Shown: positions 1 through 9,084, numbered from the stretch's first letter. The stretch: DNA of 64,000 bases from Micromonospora rhizosphaerae (GCF_900091465.1 NZ_FMHV01000002.1:868001-932000); one strand, 5' to 3'. Numbers and translations are program-made. Notes: generated from the sequence alone by a model not told the origin.

Positions 1-134
1 TCCGGGAGGGCGTCCGCCGGCTGGCCGGGGTGATGGAGCAGGACATCGCGATGCGCCGGATCTTCGGAGCGGTGGGTGGGTCCGGACCGCGCCGACGGGC
101 CGGCTCCGACGCGCCCGGTCCCGACTTGGCATGA
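1..134 (+). CDS. C-terminal end of a truncated upstream gene (possible PLP-dependent aminotransferase)
   Basis: An open frame runs in from the window edge (first full codon at 3) and stops with TGA at 132-134, giving about 43 residues. The visible part contains REGVRRLAGVM followed by a Gly/Arg/Pro-rich tail. The EGVRRLA pattern resembles the last helix of class I/II aminotransferases and MocR-type regulators, but this is too short to prove the family. It ends only 7 bp before the preferred ATG of the following ligase gene, so the two are probably cotranscribed. Confidence 0.45.
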   Translation, partial: REGVRRLAGVMEQDIAMRRIFGAVGGSGPRRRAGSDAPGPDLA

Positions 135-141
135 TTTCCGC

Positions 142-1140
142 ATGGCCGTCAGCTCCGCCCCTCGGAATCTCGTGACCGACCCCGCCGTCGCCGCCGAACT
201 GCACGTGCTGGTGCTCGCCGGTGGGCTCTCCTACGAGCGCGACGTCTCGCTCCGGTCCGGCCGCCGGGTGCTCGACGCGCTGCGCGCCGTCGGCGTCGAG
301 GCGGAGCTGCGGGACGCCGACGTCGCGCTGCTGCCGGCCCTGGCGGCCGACCCGCCGGACGCCGTGATGATCGCCCTGCACGGCGCCACCGGTGAGGACG
401 GCTCGCTGCGCGGCGTGCTGGACCTCTGCGACGTCCCCTACGTCGGCTGCGACGCCCGGGCGTCCCGGCTCGCATGGGACAAGCCGTCCGCCAAGGCGGT
501 GCTCCGCGAGGCCGGCATCCCGACCCCGGACTGGGTGGCCCTGCCACACGACCGCTTCTCCGAGCTGGGCGCGGTGGCGGTGCTGGACCGGATCGTCGAC
601 CGGATCGGCCTGCCGTTGATGGTGAAGCCGGCGCAGGGCGGCTCCGGACTCGGCGCCGCGGTGGTCCGGGACGCCGGGTCGCTCCCGGCCGCGATGGTCG
701 GCTGTTTCGCGTACGACCAGACGGCGCTGGTCGAGCGCTACGTGCCCGGCATGGACGTGGCCGTCTCGGTGATCGACCTGGGCGAAGGCCCGCAGGCGCT
801 CCCCCCGGTGGAGATCGTGCCCCGCAACGGCGTCTACGACTACGCCGCCCGCTACACCGCCGGGCGGACCACCTGGCACGCCCCGGCCCGGCTCGACCCG
901 GAGGTGACCGAGCGGGTGGCCGAGGTGGCGCTGGCCGCGCACACCGCGCTCGGCCTGCGCGACATCTCCCGGGTGGACCTGATCGTCGACGCGTCCGGGC
1001 AGCCGCACGTGCTGGAGGTCAACGTGTCCCCGGGGATGACCGAGACGTCCCTGCTGCCGCTGGCCGTCCAGGCGGCCGGTCTGGACTTCGGACGGGTGCT
1101 CGGCACGCTGGTGACCCGAGCCGCCACCCGCCGCCCGTAG
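142..1140 (+). CDS. D-alanine-D-alanine ligase family protein (ATP-grasp)
   Basis: This is an ATP-grasp ligase expected to join D-Ala to D-Ala for peptidoglycan precursors in the cytoplasm. The N-terminal fold begins with VLVLAGGLSYERDVSLRSG, the usual Ddl start. The ATP-binding loop KPAQGGSGLGAAVV follows, and the C-terminal metal and substrate motif EVNVSPGMTETSLLP is present. Its roughly 332 residues match the family. I chose the ATG at 142 because it leaves about 16 residues before the conserved start; a GTG at 76 would overlap the upstream gene and add a low-complexity leader. It may be a second ligase, since Ddl is usually encoded near mur genes elsewhere, so the substrate could differ. 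Confidence 0.85.
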   Translation: MAVSSAPRNLVTDPAVAAELHVLVLAGGLSYERDVSLRSGRRVLDALRAVGVEAELRDADVALLPALAADPPDAVMIALHGATGEDGSLRGVLDLCDVPYVGCDARASRLAWDKPSAKAVLREAGIPTPDWVALPHDRFSELGAVAVLDRIVDRIGLPLMVKPAQGGSGLGAAVVRDAGSLPAAMVGCFAYDQTALVERYVPGMDVAVSVIDLGEGPQALPPVEIVPRNGVYDYAARYTAGRTTWHAPARLDPEVTERVAEVALAAHTALGLRDISRVDLIVDASGQPHVLEVNVSPGMTETSLLPLAVQAAGLDFGRVLGTLVTRAATRRP

Positions 1141-1229
1141 CCGACCCTCGGGCTTCCTGCCGACCCGCCCGTCCCCACCGTCGTCCGCTGCCCGGCCGCC
1201 TATCGGCTCGGATGTCGGTACGGCCGGTG

Positions 1230-1955
1230 CTAACTCGTCCGGGAGGCGGCGTCCGGGTCGTTCGTCGCCGGGCCCGCGGGCTCCGGGATCTCCTCGGCGG
1301 CCTCGATCACGGAGGCGGCCTCCTCCTCATCGGCACCGGCGCTCTGGGACGGTGACGGGGAGAAGCTGGACGGCGCCTGCCACTGGATGCGCGGCGGTTC
1401 GGCCAGCGGACGACCGCCAAACTCGGCCAGCCACGCCGCGACCAGGGCGAGGTTTTCCCGCCACTGCGCCTCGGAGATGGGCGGCAGGATCGAGTCCCAG
1501 AGGGAGAGGAACGTGCCGCGCAGCTGGAGCCGCCCGTACGGCCGGGCGAGGAACCACATGTGCAGGTGCGCGGAACCGTCACCCCAGCGGTTGACGTGCA
1601 CGCGGGCGACCCCGTCGAGCGACCGGATGGCCCGTTCCAGGCGTACCGTCATCACGCCCAGTTCGGCGGCGAGCAGGTTGGGCAGGTCGCCGAGGTCCAG
1701 GTGCGACCGCGACTCCAGGATGAGCACCATAGGCAGGCCGGTGGGTCGGTCCATGGCTCGGACCCGCCACCGCTCACCCACCCAGATGTAGGCCTCGTCG
1801 GGAGCGTTGCAGGCGGTGCATTCCCGACTTCCCTCGCCCCGGCGGGGAGGTTCGATCGGGACCGGGTCGTCGAGCTGCTTGACGCGGAGGTCGCCCTCGA
1901 AGGGGAAGGACGGCCACTGGGTGAAGTCCGGAACTGAGGGAGGGGTGTCGTGCAC
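1230..1955 (-). CDS. HIT-like conserved actinobacterial protein
   Basis: This 241-residue protein starts with GTG at 1953-1955. It has a CxxC pair (ECTACNAPDE, about residues 45-54) and a histidine motif (SAHLHMWFLARP) resembling the HIT/GalT-like nucleotide-binding signature, here with only two histidines. The last 40 residues are acidic and Ala/Pro/Ser-rich, probably disordered. It is convergent with the ligase gene. Upstream lies the long gene-free parS region. Its reaction is unknown; a nucleotide hydrolase or transferase role is inferred only from the HIT-like motif. Confidence 0.7.
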   Translation of the reverse strand: MHDTPPSVPDFTQWPSFPFEGDLRVKQLDDPVPIEPPRRGEGSRECTACNAPDEAYIWVGERWRVRAMDRPTGLPMVLILESRSHLDLGDLPNLLAAELGVMTVRLERAIRSLDGVARVHVNRWGDGSAHLHMWFLARPYGRLQLRGTFLSLWDSILPPISEAQWRENLALVAAWLAEFGGRPLAEPPRIQWQAPSSFSPSPSQSAGADEEEAASVIEAAEEIPEPAGPATNDPDAASRTS

Positions 1956-2085
1956 GACGCTGACCCTAACCGAGACGAGGACCGCCTGTCCCTACCTGAT
2001 TCATCAGTCGTCACGAGGAACTTTCAACGCCCGTCGTCAATCCCGCTGCCATCGATACCGGGGCCGAGATCTTCGCCCTCAACGG

Positions 2086-2211
2086 TTGTCCACCGGGTTG
2101 TCCACAGGCAGCTCCGATCACCACCATGCCGCGTCATCCACAGGTCAGCGCGCATTTCTCCGCGTTGTTTCACGTGAAACGGGGCGGCCTGTGGAAAACC
2201 GCTGTGGATAA
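2086..2211. promoter_or_regulatory. DnaA-box cluster outside oriC
   Basis: Five nine-base DnaA-box matches lie within 126 bp: TTGTCCACC 2086-2094, TTGTCCACA 2098-2106, TCATCCACA 2134-2142, TGTGGAAAA 2190-2198 and TGTGGATAA 2203-2211. The first three are on one strand and the last two on the other, with a perfect parS between them. No AT-rich unwinding tract is visible, so this is more likely a DnaA titration or regulatory site than an origin. Confidence 0.7.
2166..2181. other. parS site 1
   Basis: TGTTTCACGTGAAACG contains the perfect 14-bp palindrome GTTTCACGTGAAAC, the ParB-binding centromere sequence conserved across bacteria. It lies between the two halves of the DnaA-box cluster. Confidence 0.93.
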
Positions 2212-3009
2212 CCAGGGGTGCTGAGACAGGGGCTCTCTCGGTCCTGCCAAGCCTGCCGGCTGAGCCCTCTCTTCCTAACGAGCGGGCGGGCGATCGGCAC
2301 CGCCCGGGCCGATACATTTCCGAGCCGTCGAGGATGAGCCACTGGGCGCGTGGGGACGCGGATCGCCTGGCCTCGTCGCCCCCTCTTTCTCTCCGCTCGT
2401 CCTAACCGCCGCGCCGGTTGTAACCACCCCCGGCCTCGAACCACCGCCAGCCAACCACTGGCCGGCCCCCAACCACCGCCGTGCCGAACCTCGGCCTGAC
2501 CTTGACCTGACGCAGGCTCAGGCGATCCGCCGGGCCGCCGCCCTCCCCCTCCGCGTTTCGGATTCGGACCGCCACTCGCCTCCGACCGCCACTCGCCTTT
2601 GCGCGTACGAGGAGCCCCACTCACCTCCGACCGCGAATCGCCTCGAACCGCCACTCGCTACGGAAGGACCGTCCGTGCCGTGAACCATCCCTGGCCATCT
2701 CCGGCGCCGGGGAGTTGAACGTCGGTGACTTCGACCGCTTGCCTCCGCCCGCGATTCGCCTCCGACGGCCGCTCGGTCGGGAGGACCTCGCTGGCCTCGG
2801 ACCGCCACTCGCGTCCGACCGCTCTCCCGTCGGTGCGCCCGTCGGACCGGGCGGCCGTCGTCCCCCTTGGTCGGCTGCAGGCCGGTTCGCCTCGTGGACT
2901 CCGGGCACCTTCCGGGTCCGACCCGCGGCGGGGCCCTCCGACTCGGCTCCGCCAATTGGCCCAGTGAGGTGTCTCGGTCGATGACGGGCCCGGAGCCTGC
3001 CAACGCCCC

Positions 3010-3025
3010 TGTTTCACGTGAAACG
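3010..3025. other. parS site 2
   Basis: TGTTTCACGTGAAACG is a perfect 14-bp parS palindrome core in gene-free DNA. Confidence 0.93.
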
Positions 3026-3138
3026 GTGCCGCGTCGCAGGCGCTCGCCTGGACACCGCTCGCGCTCTGATCCTCTTCACTCGGGCCGCCTGAACAGAAGC
3101 TTGTCAACCGCCGCCAAGCACGAGCGATCGGCCATCCC

Positions 3139-3247
3139 GGTAGCGACGGGGCTCGGCGCCATCTCGGATAGGAACGCAAGGGGGCGACGGGCCCGACGCC
3201 GTCTCGGGTAGCGACGGGGCTCGGCGCCATCTCGGATAGCAACGCAA
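3139..3247. repeat. 41-bp direct repeat, period 68
   Basis: Copies at 3139-3179 and 3207-3247 match at 40 of 41 positions (difference at the G/C after CGGATAG). A third, diverged half-copy (GACGCCGTCTCGGGTAGCG) lies between them. The repeat is non-coding and its function is unknown. Confidence 0.8.
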
Positions 3248-3829
3248 AGGAGCCTCGGGTCGGCATCGCCTGCGCCAAGCGCCGAGTGGTCCGGGACGTC
3301 CACCTCGCCAACCTAGTCAGGGTCGGAGTTGCCCTAGGTCGAGAGCTGGCGCCGCCTCGGCCGAAGGAAGGGCGGCGGATAGCACGGGATGAGCGGCGCC
3401 TGTCCAACTCGCGCGGCGCCACCCATCCGCCACCCACGCCTTGGGTCCGGGCCACAGCGTCATCGGCCGGGCAAACTCCAAGCGGGCCTGGCGGCCCATC
3501 ACCGCGGGCGCGGCTAGATTGCCGGCCGTGAACGACGGGCCGGGTCAGTTCCATGTCGGTGGGGGGACACGTGGCTTCGGGCGCCACTCGATCCGCCGGA
3601 GGTGGGTAGTGGGGCGCCCCTTGGCGTCCTGCCCGGGATGCAACGGGCTAGCGCCGAAGGGTCGGGCAACGATGATCTGTTCGGCGCGCCCGAATTGGAG
3701 ACACCTCTTGCCGTCCTCGGCAATCCTTCTGTTCTGCTGGCGGGCGCCAGGCTCCAGCGCCCTGCGGTCGCCCGTCGACGGGCCCGGGGTTGAGGCGGCG
3801 CTCGATGACGAGCGCACTCCTGGCGGCGT

Positions 3830-3845
3830 TGTTTCACGTGAAACC
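3830..3845. other. parS site 3
   Basis: TGTTTCACGTGAAACC contains a perfect 14-bp parS palindrome core in gene-free DNA. Confidence 0.93.
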
Positions 3846-4095
3846 TTCCGCACCTCGATCGAGCCGGCATCCACCATCGCCAGGAGGGCATGATCCCCTG
3901 CCCCCACCGCAAGACCCGCCGCCCGCCATCGGATGCGAGAGCCGCGCCGCGCCGTAGACCACCAACCTGAGGTCGCTCCCCCTCTCGTTCTGCGACCCTC
4001 GAAACGCCGTCCGCCAGCCACCCCTTTCCGTTCTCAGCCGTCGCGGGCATTGCCACCCAGCCCGCCCGTTCAACGCGCCTCTTCGGCAGCCCCTC

Positions 4096-4109
4096 TTTTC
4101 ACGTGAACG
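4096..4109. other. degenerate parS-like site
   Basis: TTTTCACGTGAACG keeps the central TTCACGTGAA but has lost outer bases on both sides. It may be a weak ParB site or a decayed copy. Confidence 0.5.
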
Positions 4110-4708
4110 GCCGACGCCGACCGCAACTCCCCGACGGAGCTGACGCGAGGCGGACCGGCGCCAGGCCAGCCAGGTACCCGGCAACCCAGCCCACCGCGAC
4201 CAGCCGGGCCGGCCGAAGGGGAGCCGGTCGAAGGGGGCCGGTCGAAGGGCGGCCGGTCCGAGCCGGGCCGGTCAAGCCGGGCCGGTCCAAGCCGGTCTAA
4301 GCCGGGCCGACGCCGGCCGGGCCGGTCCAAGCCGGACCGACGTCAGCCGGGCCAGCGAACCAAGAGTGGCAAACCCCGCATGGGCCGACCCTGAAGCGGG
4401 CAGCGGAGGCACGGGCCGAACCCGGAGTGGGCAGGGACGGAAACCCGGGAGGAGCCAACGACCGGGAGGACTCACCGACCGGAGACGAGCCACCCACCGC
4501 GGAGGACGTAGGGACCAAGGGACGGGGGACAGAAGTCGGAGCCACCAGGGTCGAGACCGCAGAGCTGCCACGCCCGGGGAGAGCCCTGAGATGCCCGCCA
4601 GGCCGACAAACAGCAACCGCCTGGACCGCTCTGCCCGAGACCCGCGACCGAAGCCCTGAAAGAAGGGAGAGCGGGGCGGGAGGCAGCCGAGGCGGCCCTG
4701 AAAACGGA

Positions 4709-4743
4709 CCGGCCGCGTGGTCCCGTGAGGGCCACGCGGCCGG
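4709..4743 (-). terminator. hairpin terminator of parAB
   Basis: A perfect 12-bp stem (4709-4720 with 4732-4743) and 11-nt loop sits 27 bp past the parB stop on the minus strand. It lacks a clear T-run, as is common in high-GC actinobacteria. Confidence 0.6.
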
Positions 4744-4769
4744 AGCCGGAGAAGTGCGCGGAGCGGTGC

Positions 4770-5783
4770 TCAGCCTTCGGGCTGTTCCTCCTGGCCGACG
4801 CCGATGATCCCGACGATCCGTTCCAGGTCGTCGACCGTGGCGAACTCGATCGTGATCTTGCCCTTGCTCCGGCCGATGTCGACCTTCACCCGGGTGTCGA
4901 ACCGGTCGGAGAGCCGATCGGCGAGGTCGCTGAGTGCCGGGGCGTGCGGCTTGGTACGGCGCTTGGGGGTCGGCGTCTTCGCCGGCCCGTCGGCCAGTGC
5001 CAGCGCCACGAGCTCCTCGGTGGCGCGTACCGAGATGCCCTCGGCCACGATCCGCAGGGCGAGCTGTTCCTGCGCCTCCGCGTCGTCGAGGCTGAGCAGC
5101 GCCCGGGCGTGGCCGGCGGAGAGCACCCCGGCGGCCACCCGGCGCTGCACCTGCGCCGGGAGGTTCAGCAGCCGGATGGTGTTCGAGATCTGCGGTCGGC
5201 TCCGACCGATTCGTCGGGCAAGCTCCTCGTGGGTTGCACCGAACTCCTCCAGCAGCTGCTGGTACGCCGCGGCCTCTTCCAGCGGGTTCAGGTTCGCCCG
5301 GTGGATGTTCTCCAGGAGCGCGTCCCGGAGCATCGCGTCGTCCTTGGTGTCCCGGACGATGGCCGGGATGCTGTCCCGCCCGACCGCCTGGGCCGCTCGC
5401 CAGCGCCGCTCGCCCATGACGAGCTCGTACTTCTCGCCGTCGATCTGGCGCACGACGATGGGCTGAAGGAAGCCCACCTCCTGGATGGAGGTCTTCAGCT
5501 CCTCCAGCGCATCTTCGTCGAAGACCTGACGGGGCTGCTTGGGGTTCGGCACGATGGCGTCGACCGGGATCTCAGCGAACCGGGCTCCGGGCACCGGGCT
5601 CAGCTGCGACTCCGGCCCTGGCGTGGGGGAAACCGCAGCCGCCTGGGTGGCCGGGGCGGCCGCCGCAGTCGCGGCCACGCCGCCGGGCTGCTGAACGGTC
5701 GCCGGACCGGTGCCCTCCACCGGCGCGGTGGGAATGAGGGCACCGAGCCCTCGGCCCAGACCGCCGCGAGGACGGTTTTTCAT
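4770..5783 (-). CDS. parB: chromosome partitioning protein ParB
   Basis: ParB binds parS sites and spreads as a CTP-dependent clamp to form the partition complex that ParA positions. This 337-residue protein has a basic N-terminus ([13 protein letters not shown]) and a flexible Ala/Pro linker to about residue 65. The ParB/Srx CTPase core carries GERRWRA (124-130) and [10 protein letters not shown] (158-167). A helix-turn-helix follows at about 188-207 ([19 protein letters not shown]), then a C-terminal dimerisation domain. It lies 27 bp downstream of parA in one operon. Its targets are present in the same window: at least six parS copies. Confidence 0.97.
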   Translation of the reverse strand: MKNRPRGGLGRGLGALIPTAPVEGTGPATVQQPGGVAATAAAAPATQAAAVSPTPGPESQLSPVPGARFAEIPVDAIVPNPKQPRQVFDEDALEELKTSIQEVGFLQPIVVRQIDGEKYELVMGERRWRAAQAVGRDSIPAIVRDTKDDAMLRDALLENIHRANLNPLEEAAAYQQLLEEFGATHEELARRIGRSRPQISNTIRLLNLPAQVQRRVAAGVLSAGHARALLSLDDAEAQEQLALRIVAEGISVRATEELVALALADGPAKTPTPKRRTKPHAPALSDLADRLSDRFDTRVKVDIGRSKGKITIEFATVDDLERIVGIIGVGQEEQPEG

Positions 5784-5810
5784 GCGACGCCTCCCAGCGA
5801 CTTCTCCGCA

Positions 5811-7178
5811 CTACGCATTCCGGCTCACCGACTCCCTGACGCCCCGCTCGGCGATCTCCTGGGCGGCCTCGAAGTAGCTCGTCGCCCCCCGCGAACCGGG
5901 ATCGTAGGTCATCACCGACTGCCCGTAGCTGGGTGCCTCGGACACCCGGACGTTGCGCGGGATCACCGCCTGGAGCACCTTGTCGCCGAAGTGGTTACGG
6001 ACGTCCTGCTCCACCGCGTCGGCCAGCCGGGTCCGCCGGTCGTACATGGTGAGCAGGATGGTCGAGACCTCGAGCTTGGGGTTGAGGTGCTGGCGTACCA
6101 GGTTGATGTTGTTGATCAGCTGGTTGAGGCCCTCCAGCGCGTAGTACTCGCACTGAATCGGGATCAGCACCTCCTGCGCGGCCACCAGCGCGTTGACCGT
6201 CAGCAGGCCGAGCGAGGGCGGGCAGTCGATGAAGATGTAGTCGAAATGGCCGGGGAAGCCGGCGATCGCCCGGGCCAGCCGGGACTCACGAGCGACCACC
6301 GACACCAGCTCGATCTCGGCGCCGGCCAGGTCGATCGTGGCCGGTACGCACCAGAGGTTGGGGATCCCCTCGACGGTCTGCGCCACCTCCTCCAGCGGCA
6401 CGCTGTCGATGAGGCAGTCGTACACGTCCGGGACGCCGGTGTGGTGCGGGACGTTGAGCCCGGTGGAGGCGTTGCCCTGCGGGTCCAGGTCGACCACGAG
6501 GACCCGGTTGCCGTGCAGGGCCAGTGCCACCGCGAGGTTCACCGTGGTCGTGGTCTTCCCCACGCCGCCCTTCTGGTTGGCGACGCACATCACCCGGGTC
6601 CGGTCGGGCCGAGGCATGCTCACCTCGCCACTGGGATTCAGAATCTGCACGGCGCGCATAGCCTCCATAGCCAACGGTGGGTCATCCTCTTCACGCGTCG
6701 GTGTTTCACGTGAAACGTACGTGCTGGCGGATTCCGCGCCGTAGCCGGCGGGTGGCGTGTCCGAGGGGATGCCCGCTCCCGGATCCGCGTCCGGCACCGC
6801 GTACGGCGTCGGCTGCTGCGGCACCGCGGTGCCGGGAGCGCCCGTCGGCGGTTCGAAGCGGGCGGAGGCAGCGGCGTTCCGGGGGACCGGGACCGGGCGC
6901 GAGACGGCGGCATTCGACGGCCGGTCGCTCTGCTCCTGCGCGTCCCGAACCGGCGGCAGGTTCACCGGGGCCGCGGACGTCGGGTGGGCCCCGCCCATCG
7001 ACGGATTGTCCCGGCCAACCAGCGGATCGCAGTCCGTCGGCCGCGTGGACGGGCCCCGAGACTCTCCACCCACCGGCCAGCCCTGGTAGTCGGTTTCACG
7101 TGAAACGGGGCCGCCGGCAGAGATTCGTCCTCCTGGCCCGGTCACCCGTTGATCGTCATACCTGCCGTCGTCATGCAC
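5811..7178 (-). CDS. parA: chromosome partitioning ATPase ParA (Soj)
   Basis: This is a deviant Walker-type ATPase that moves ParB-parS complexes. The deviant Walker A motif KGGVGKTTTT is at about residues 203-212, followed by VLVVDLDPQGNAS and DCPPSLG. The 455-residue frame from GTG 7178 has an unusually long, Pro/Ala-rich N-terminal extension of roughly 190 residues. Two perfect parS sites lie inside that extension, each translated as VSRET. Internal ATGs at 6668 and 6617 would give a standard-length ParA, so the true start is uncertain. The extension may be disordered protein or untranslated leader carrying parS. Confidence 0.93.
   Translation of the reverse strand: MHDDGRYDDQRVTGPGGRISAGGPVSRETDYQGWPVGGESRGPSTRPTDCDPLVGRDNPSMGGAHPTSAAPVNLPPVRDAQEQSDRPSNAAVSRPVPVPRNAAASARFEPPTGAPGTAVPQQPTPYAVPDADPGAGIPSDTPPAGYGAESASTYVSRETPTREEDDPPLAMEAMRAVQILNPSGEVSMPRPDRTRVMCVANQKGGVGKTTTTVNLAVALALHGNRVLVVDLDPQGNASTGLNVPHHTGVPDVYDCLIDSVPLEEVAQTVEGIPNLWCVPATIDLAGAEIELVSVVARESRLARAIAGFPGHFDYIFIDCPPSLGLLTVNALVAAQEVLIPIQCEYYALEGLNQLINNINLVRQHLNPKLEVSTILLTMYDRRTRLADAVEQDVRNHFGDKVLQAVIPRNVRVSEAPSYGQSVMTYDPGSRGATSYFEAAQEIAERGVRESVSRNA
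6702..6717. other. parS site 4, inside the parA frame
   Basis: TGTTTCACGTGAAACG is a perfect parS core lying in the N-terminal extension of parA, where it encodes VSRET (residues 155-159 counted from GTG 7178). It is upstream of the alternative start codons. Confidence 0.93.
7093..7106. other. parS site 5, inside the parA frame
   Basis: GTTTCACGTGAAAC is a perfect 14-bp palindrome near the 5' end of the long parA frame, again encoding VSRET (residues 25-29). It is 390 bp from parS 4. Confidence 0.92.
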
Positions 7179-7428
7179 CTGTCATCCCTGCCCGCTCCGG
7201 ATGGTCGGTCCGCACCCCGTCAATCGGCCGCACGCGCGCTGGCACCGCGCAACGTACGACCCGCGGGAACGGTCGAGGTCCGGTGCCACCCGGCACCGCC
7301 GTTCCACACTATCGACGCGCGGTCAGCCTACGGTGGACGGGCGCAGCGGGTCCACGTCGGGTTCTGATCGGTCAGCTCCGTCGGGCCATTTCCAGGACTG
7401 AACAGTCGACCCGCAAGCGGTTGCGGGG

Positions 7429-8322
7429 TCAGCGATCCCGGCCACGACCGCCGCGACGGCCGCCCCGCGAGCGCTTCGCCGGCGCCTTCTTGCGGGCCGG
7501 ACCGACCACCCGTTCCCGCACGACCTCGATCACCGTCGCGGGCGGCTCGATCACGCCGACGCCACACCGGTGCAGTTCCGGTTCGCCACCGCCGAGCCGG
7601 GCCACCGCCTCCCCGTGCTCGGCGATCTCCTCGGCCGCGGACGCACCCTTCAGCGCGACCAGTCGGCCCCCCGCCACGACCAGCGGGAGACACCAGCCGG
7701 CGAGCCGGTCCAGTGGTGCCACAGCGCGGGAGGTGACGATCTCGCCGCTGAGCGGCGGCCGGTCGGCCGAACCCGTCGCGGCCTCCTCCGCGCGTCCCCG
7801 GAACACCCGCACCATCTTGGTGAGCCCAAGGTGCTGCACCGCTTCGATGAGGAAGGCGGTACGCCGGGCGAGCGGCTCGATCAGCGTGACCGTGAGATCG
7901 GGCCGCGCGATCGCCAGCACCAGACCGGGCAGCCCGGCGCCGGAGCCGACGTCCAGCACGCTCGCGCCCTCGGGGATCCGCTCCGCCATCGCCGCGCAGT
8001 TCAGCACGTGCCGCTCCCAGATCCGGGGCGCCTCCCGGGGGCCGATCAGGCCGCGGACCACGCCGTCCGTCGCCAGGAGTTCCGCGTACGCGGCGGCCAG
8101 GTCGAGCCGGTCGCCGAAGAGGGTGCGGGCCGCCTTCGCCAACTCGGGCGGGAGCGTCACGTCGCCCGGCGACAGGCGATCGACCGCACCGTCGCGCGGA
8201 TCCGCCGCGGGCGCACCCGCTTCGGCCGAGCCCGCCGAGAAGCCGGGCCGGACAGGCGACGGCCCGGGCGGCGTACCACCCGGGCCGGACACGGCATCCG
8301 CCGTGGCGTCGTCGCGAGTCAC
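7429..8322 (-). CDS. rsmG: 16S rRNA (guanine527-N7)-methyltransferase RsmG
   Basis: RsmG methylates N7 of G527 in 16S rRNA using SAM; its loss gives low-level streptomycin resistance in actinobacteria. The SAM-binding motif VLDVGSGAGLPG is at about residues 122-133, with GPREAPRIWERHVLNC before it and VTSRAVAPL after it. The first 50 residues are Pro/Ala-rich, and the C-terminus is a strongly basic Arg/Gly tail (RSRGGRRGGRGRDR), giving 297 residues where about 215 is usual. It starts with GTG, 4 bp after jag, in one transcription unit. Confidence 0.95.
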   Translation of the reverse strand: MTRDDATADAVSGPGGTPPGPSPVRPGFSAGSAEAGAPAADPRDGAVDRLSPGDVTLPPELAKAARTLFGDRLDLAAAYAELLATDGVVRGLIGPREAPRIWERHVLNCAAMAERIPEGASVLDVGSGAGLPGLVLAIARPDLTVTLIEPLARRTAFLIEAVQHLGLTKMVRVFRGRAEEAATGSADRPPLSGEIVTSRAVAPLDRLAGWCLPLVVAGGRLVALKGASAAEEIAEHGEAVARLGGGEPELHRCGVGVIEPPATVIEVVRERVVGPARKKAPAKRSRGGRRGGRGRDR

Positions 8323-8326
8323 CAGG

Positions 8327-8908
8327 TCAGTCCGCCGCCCGGACGACGATGCGCCGGTTCGGCTCGACGCCCTCGGACTCGCTCACCACGCCGCTCATCG
8401 CGTTCACCACGTCGTGGACGCACTTGCGCTCGAACGCGGACATCGGCTCCAGCCGCACCGGCTCGCCGTACTCCTTGACCTTCTCCACGGCGTTCTTGGC
8501 GACGGCGGCGAGCTCCTTGCGGCGGTTGGCCCGGTAACCCCCGACGTCGAGCAGCAGCCGGCTCGGCGAGCCGGTCTGCCGGAAGACCGCCAGCCGGGTC
8601 AGCTCCTGGAGCGCCTCCAGGGTGGCGCCGCGCTGGCCGACCAGGTTCTGCAGGTGGGCGCCGACCACCTCGACGACCGGCCGGCCACCGGAGACCAGCT
8701 CGTCGATGTCGCCGTCGTAGTCGAGGATGTCGAGCAGCCCCTCGACGTAGTCGGCGGCGATCTCGCTCTGCCGGAACAGGTCGCTCTCGGCCGGCGCCTT
8801 CTTCTCCCGAGCCTCGGCTTCGGTCTCGTCGACCTCCTCGGCAACGGCAGCCGGCGCGGTCTCCTCGTCCAGGGACTGATCGGCGCTGGGGATGCTGGTG
8901 TCGGTCAC
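8327..8908 (-). CDS. jag: Jag/KhpB-type KH-R3H RNA-binding protein
   Basis: This cytoplasmic single-stranded nucleic-acid-binding protein is encoded next to yidC in most Gram-positives. The 193-residue protein has an acidic N-terminus and a KH-like segment (LVGQRGATLEALQELTRLAV). A C-terminal R3H domain follows (RRKELAAVAKNAVEKVKEYG, then MSAFERKCVHDVV and ESEGVEPNRRIVV). The start is a GTG. It is separated from yidC by about 210 bp that include the yidC terminator, so it probably has its own promoter with rsmG. Confidence 0.93.
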   Translation of the reverse strand: MTDTSIPSADQSLDEETAPAAVAEEVDETEAEAREKKAPAESDLFRQSEIAADYVEGLLDILDYDGDIDELVSGGRPVVEVVGAHLQNLVGQRGATLEALQELTRLAVFRQTGSPSRLLLDVGGYRANRRKELAAVAKNAVEKVKEYGEPVRLEPMSAFERKCVHDVVNAMSGVVSESEGVEPNRRIVVRAAD

Positions 8909-9084
8909 GGTGTCATCTCCGTACTCGCTCGGCCGGACCGTCGGGTCCGCTGGTCTCCCGGGGCCGGCGGGAGGTCGCCGGTGCCCGCGGGCACGTCTGT
9001 AAGGGCCAGTTTCGCCCGTGACCGCGCTTCGCGCGGCGGTTCCGGACCGGCGCCGACCGTACGGTGGCTGCGCGGTGCCGGATC

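Larger units (their letters stand above)
1956..4769. other. 2.8-kb gene-free region with parS sites, a DnaA-box cluster and degenerate repeats
   Basis: No open frame here looks like a protein: all translate as Arg/Pro/Ser-rich low-complexity sequence on both strands. The region contains parS copies at 2166, 3010 and 3830, a degenerate one at 4096, a DnaA-box cluster at 2086-2211, a 41-bp direct repeat at 3139 and 3207, and degenerate CCGACCGCCACTCGCC-like repeats around 2540-2830. A CCGGGCCGGTCCAAG-like array lies at about 4200-4340. It ends at the parAB terminator. A role as a centromere-like segregation locus is inferred from the parS density. Confidence 0.75.

Noticed and set aside
2086..2211. 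DnaA-box cluster considered as the real oriC
   Set aside because: It has no AT-rich unwinding element, and the dnaA-dnaN region has many more boxes plus an AT-rich tract.
3139..3247. Repeats considered as a CRISPR array
   Set aside because: Only two copies are present, with a diverged middle; no spacers of even length and no cas genes.
4725..6713. A 662-codon plus-strand frame opposite parB and parA
   Set aside because: It is the mirror of high-GC3 genes on the other strand: His/Arg/Gly-rich, without recognisable domains.
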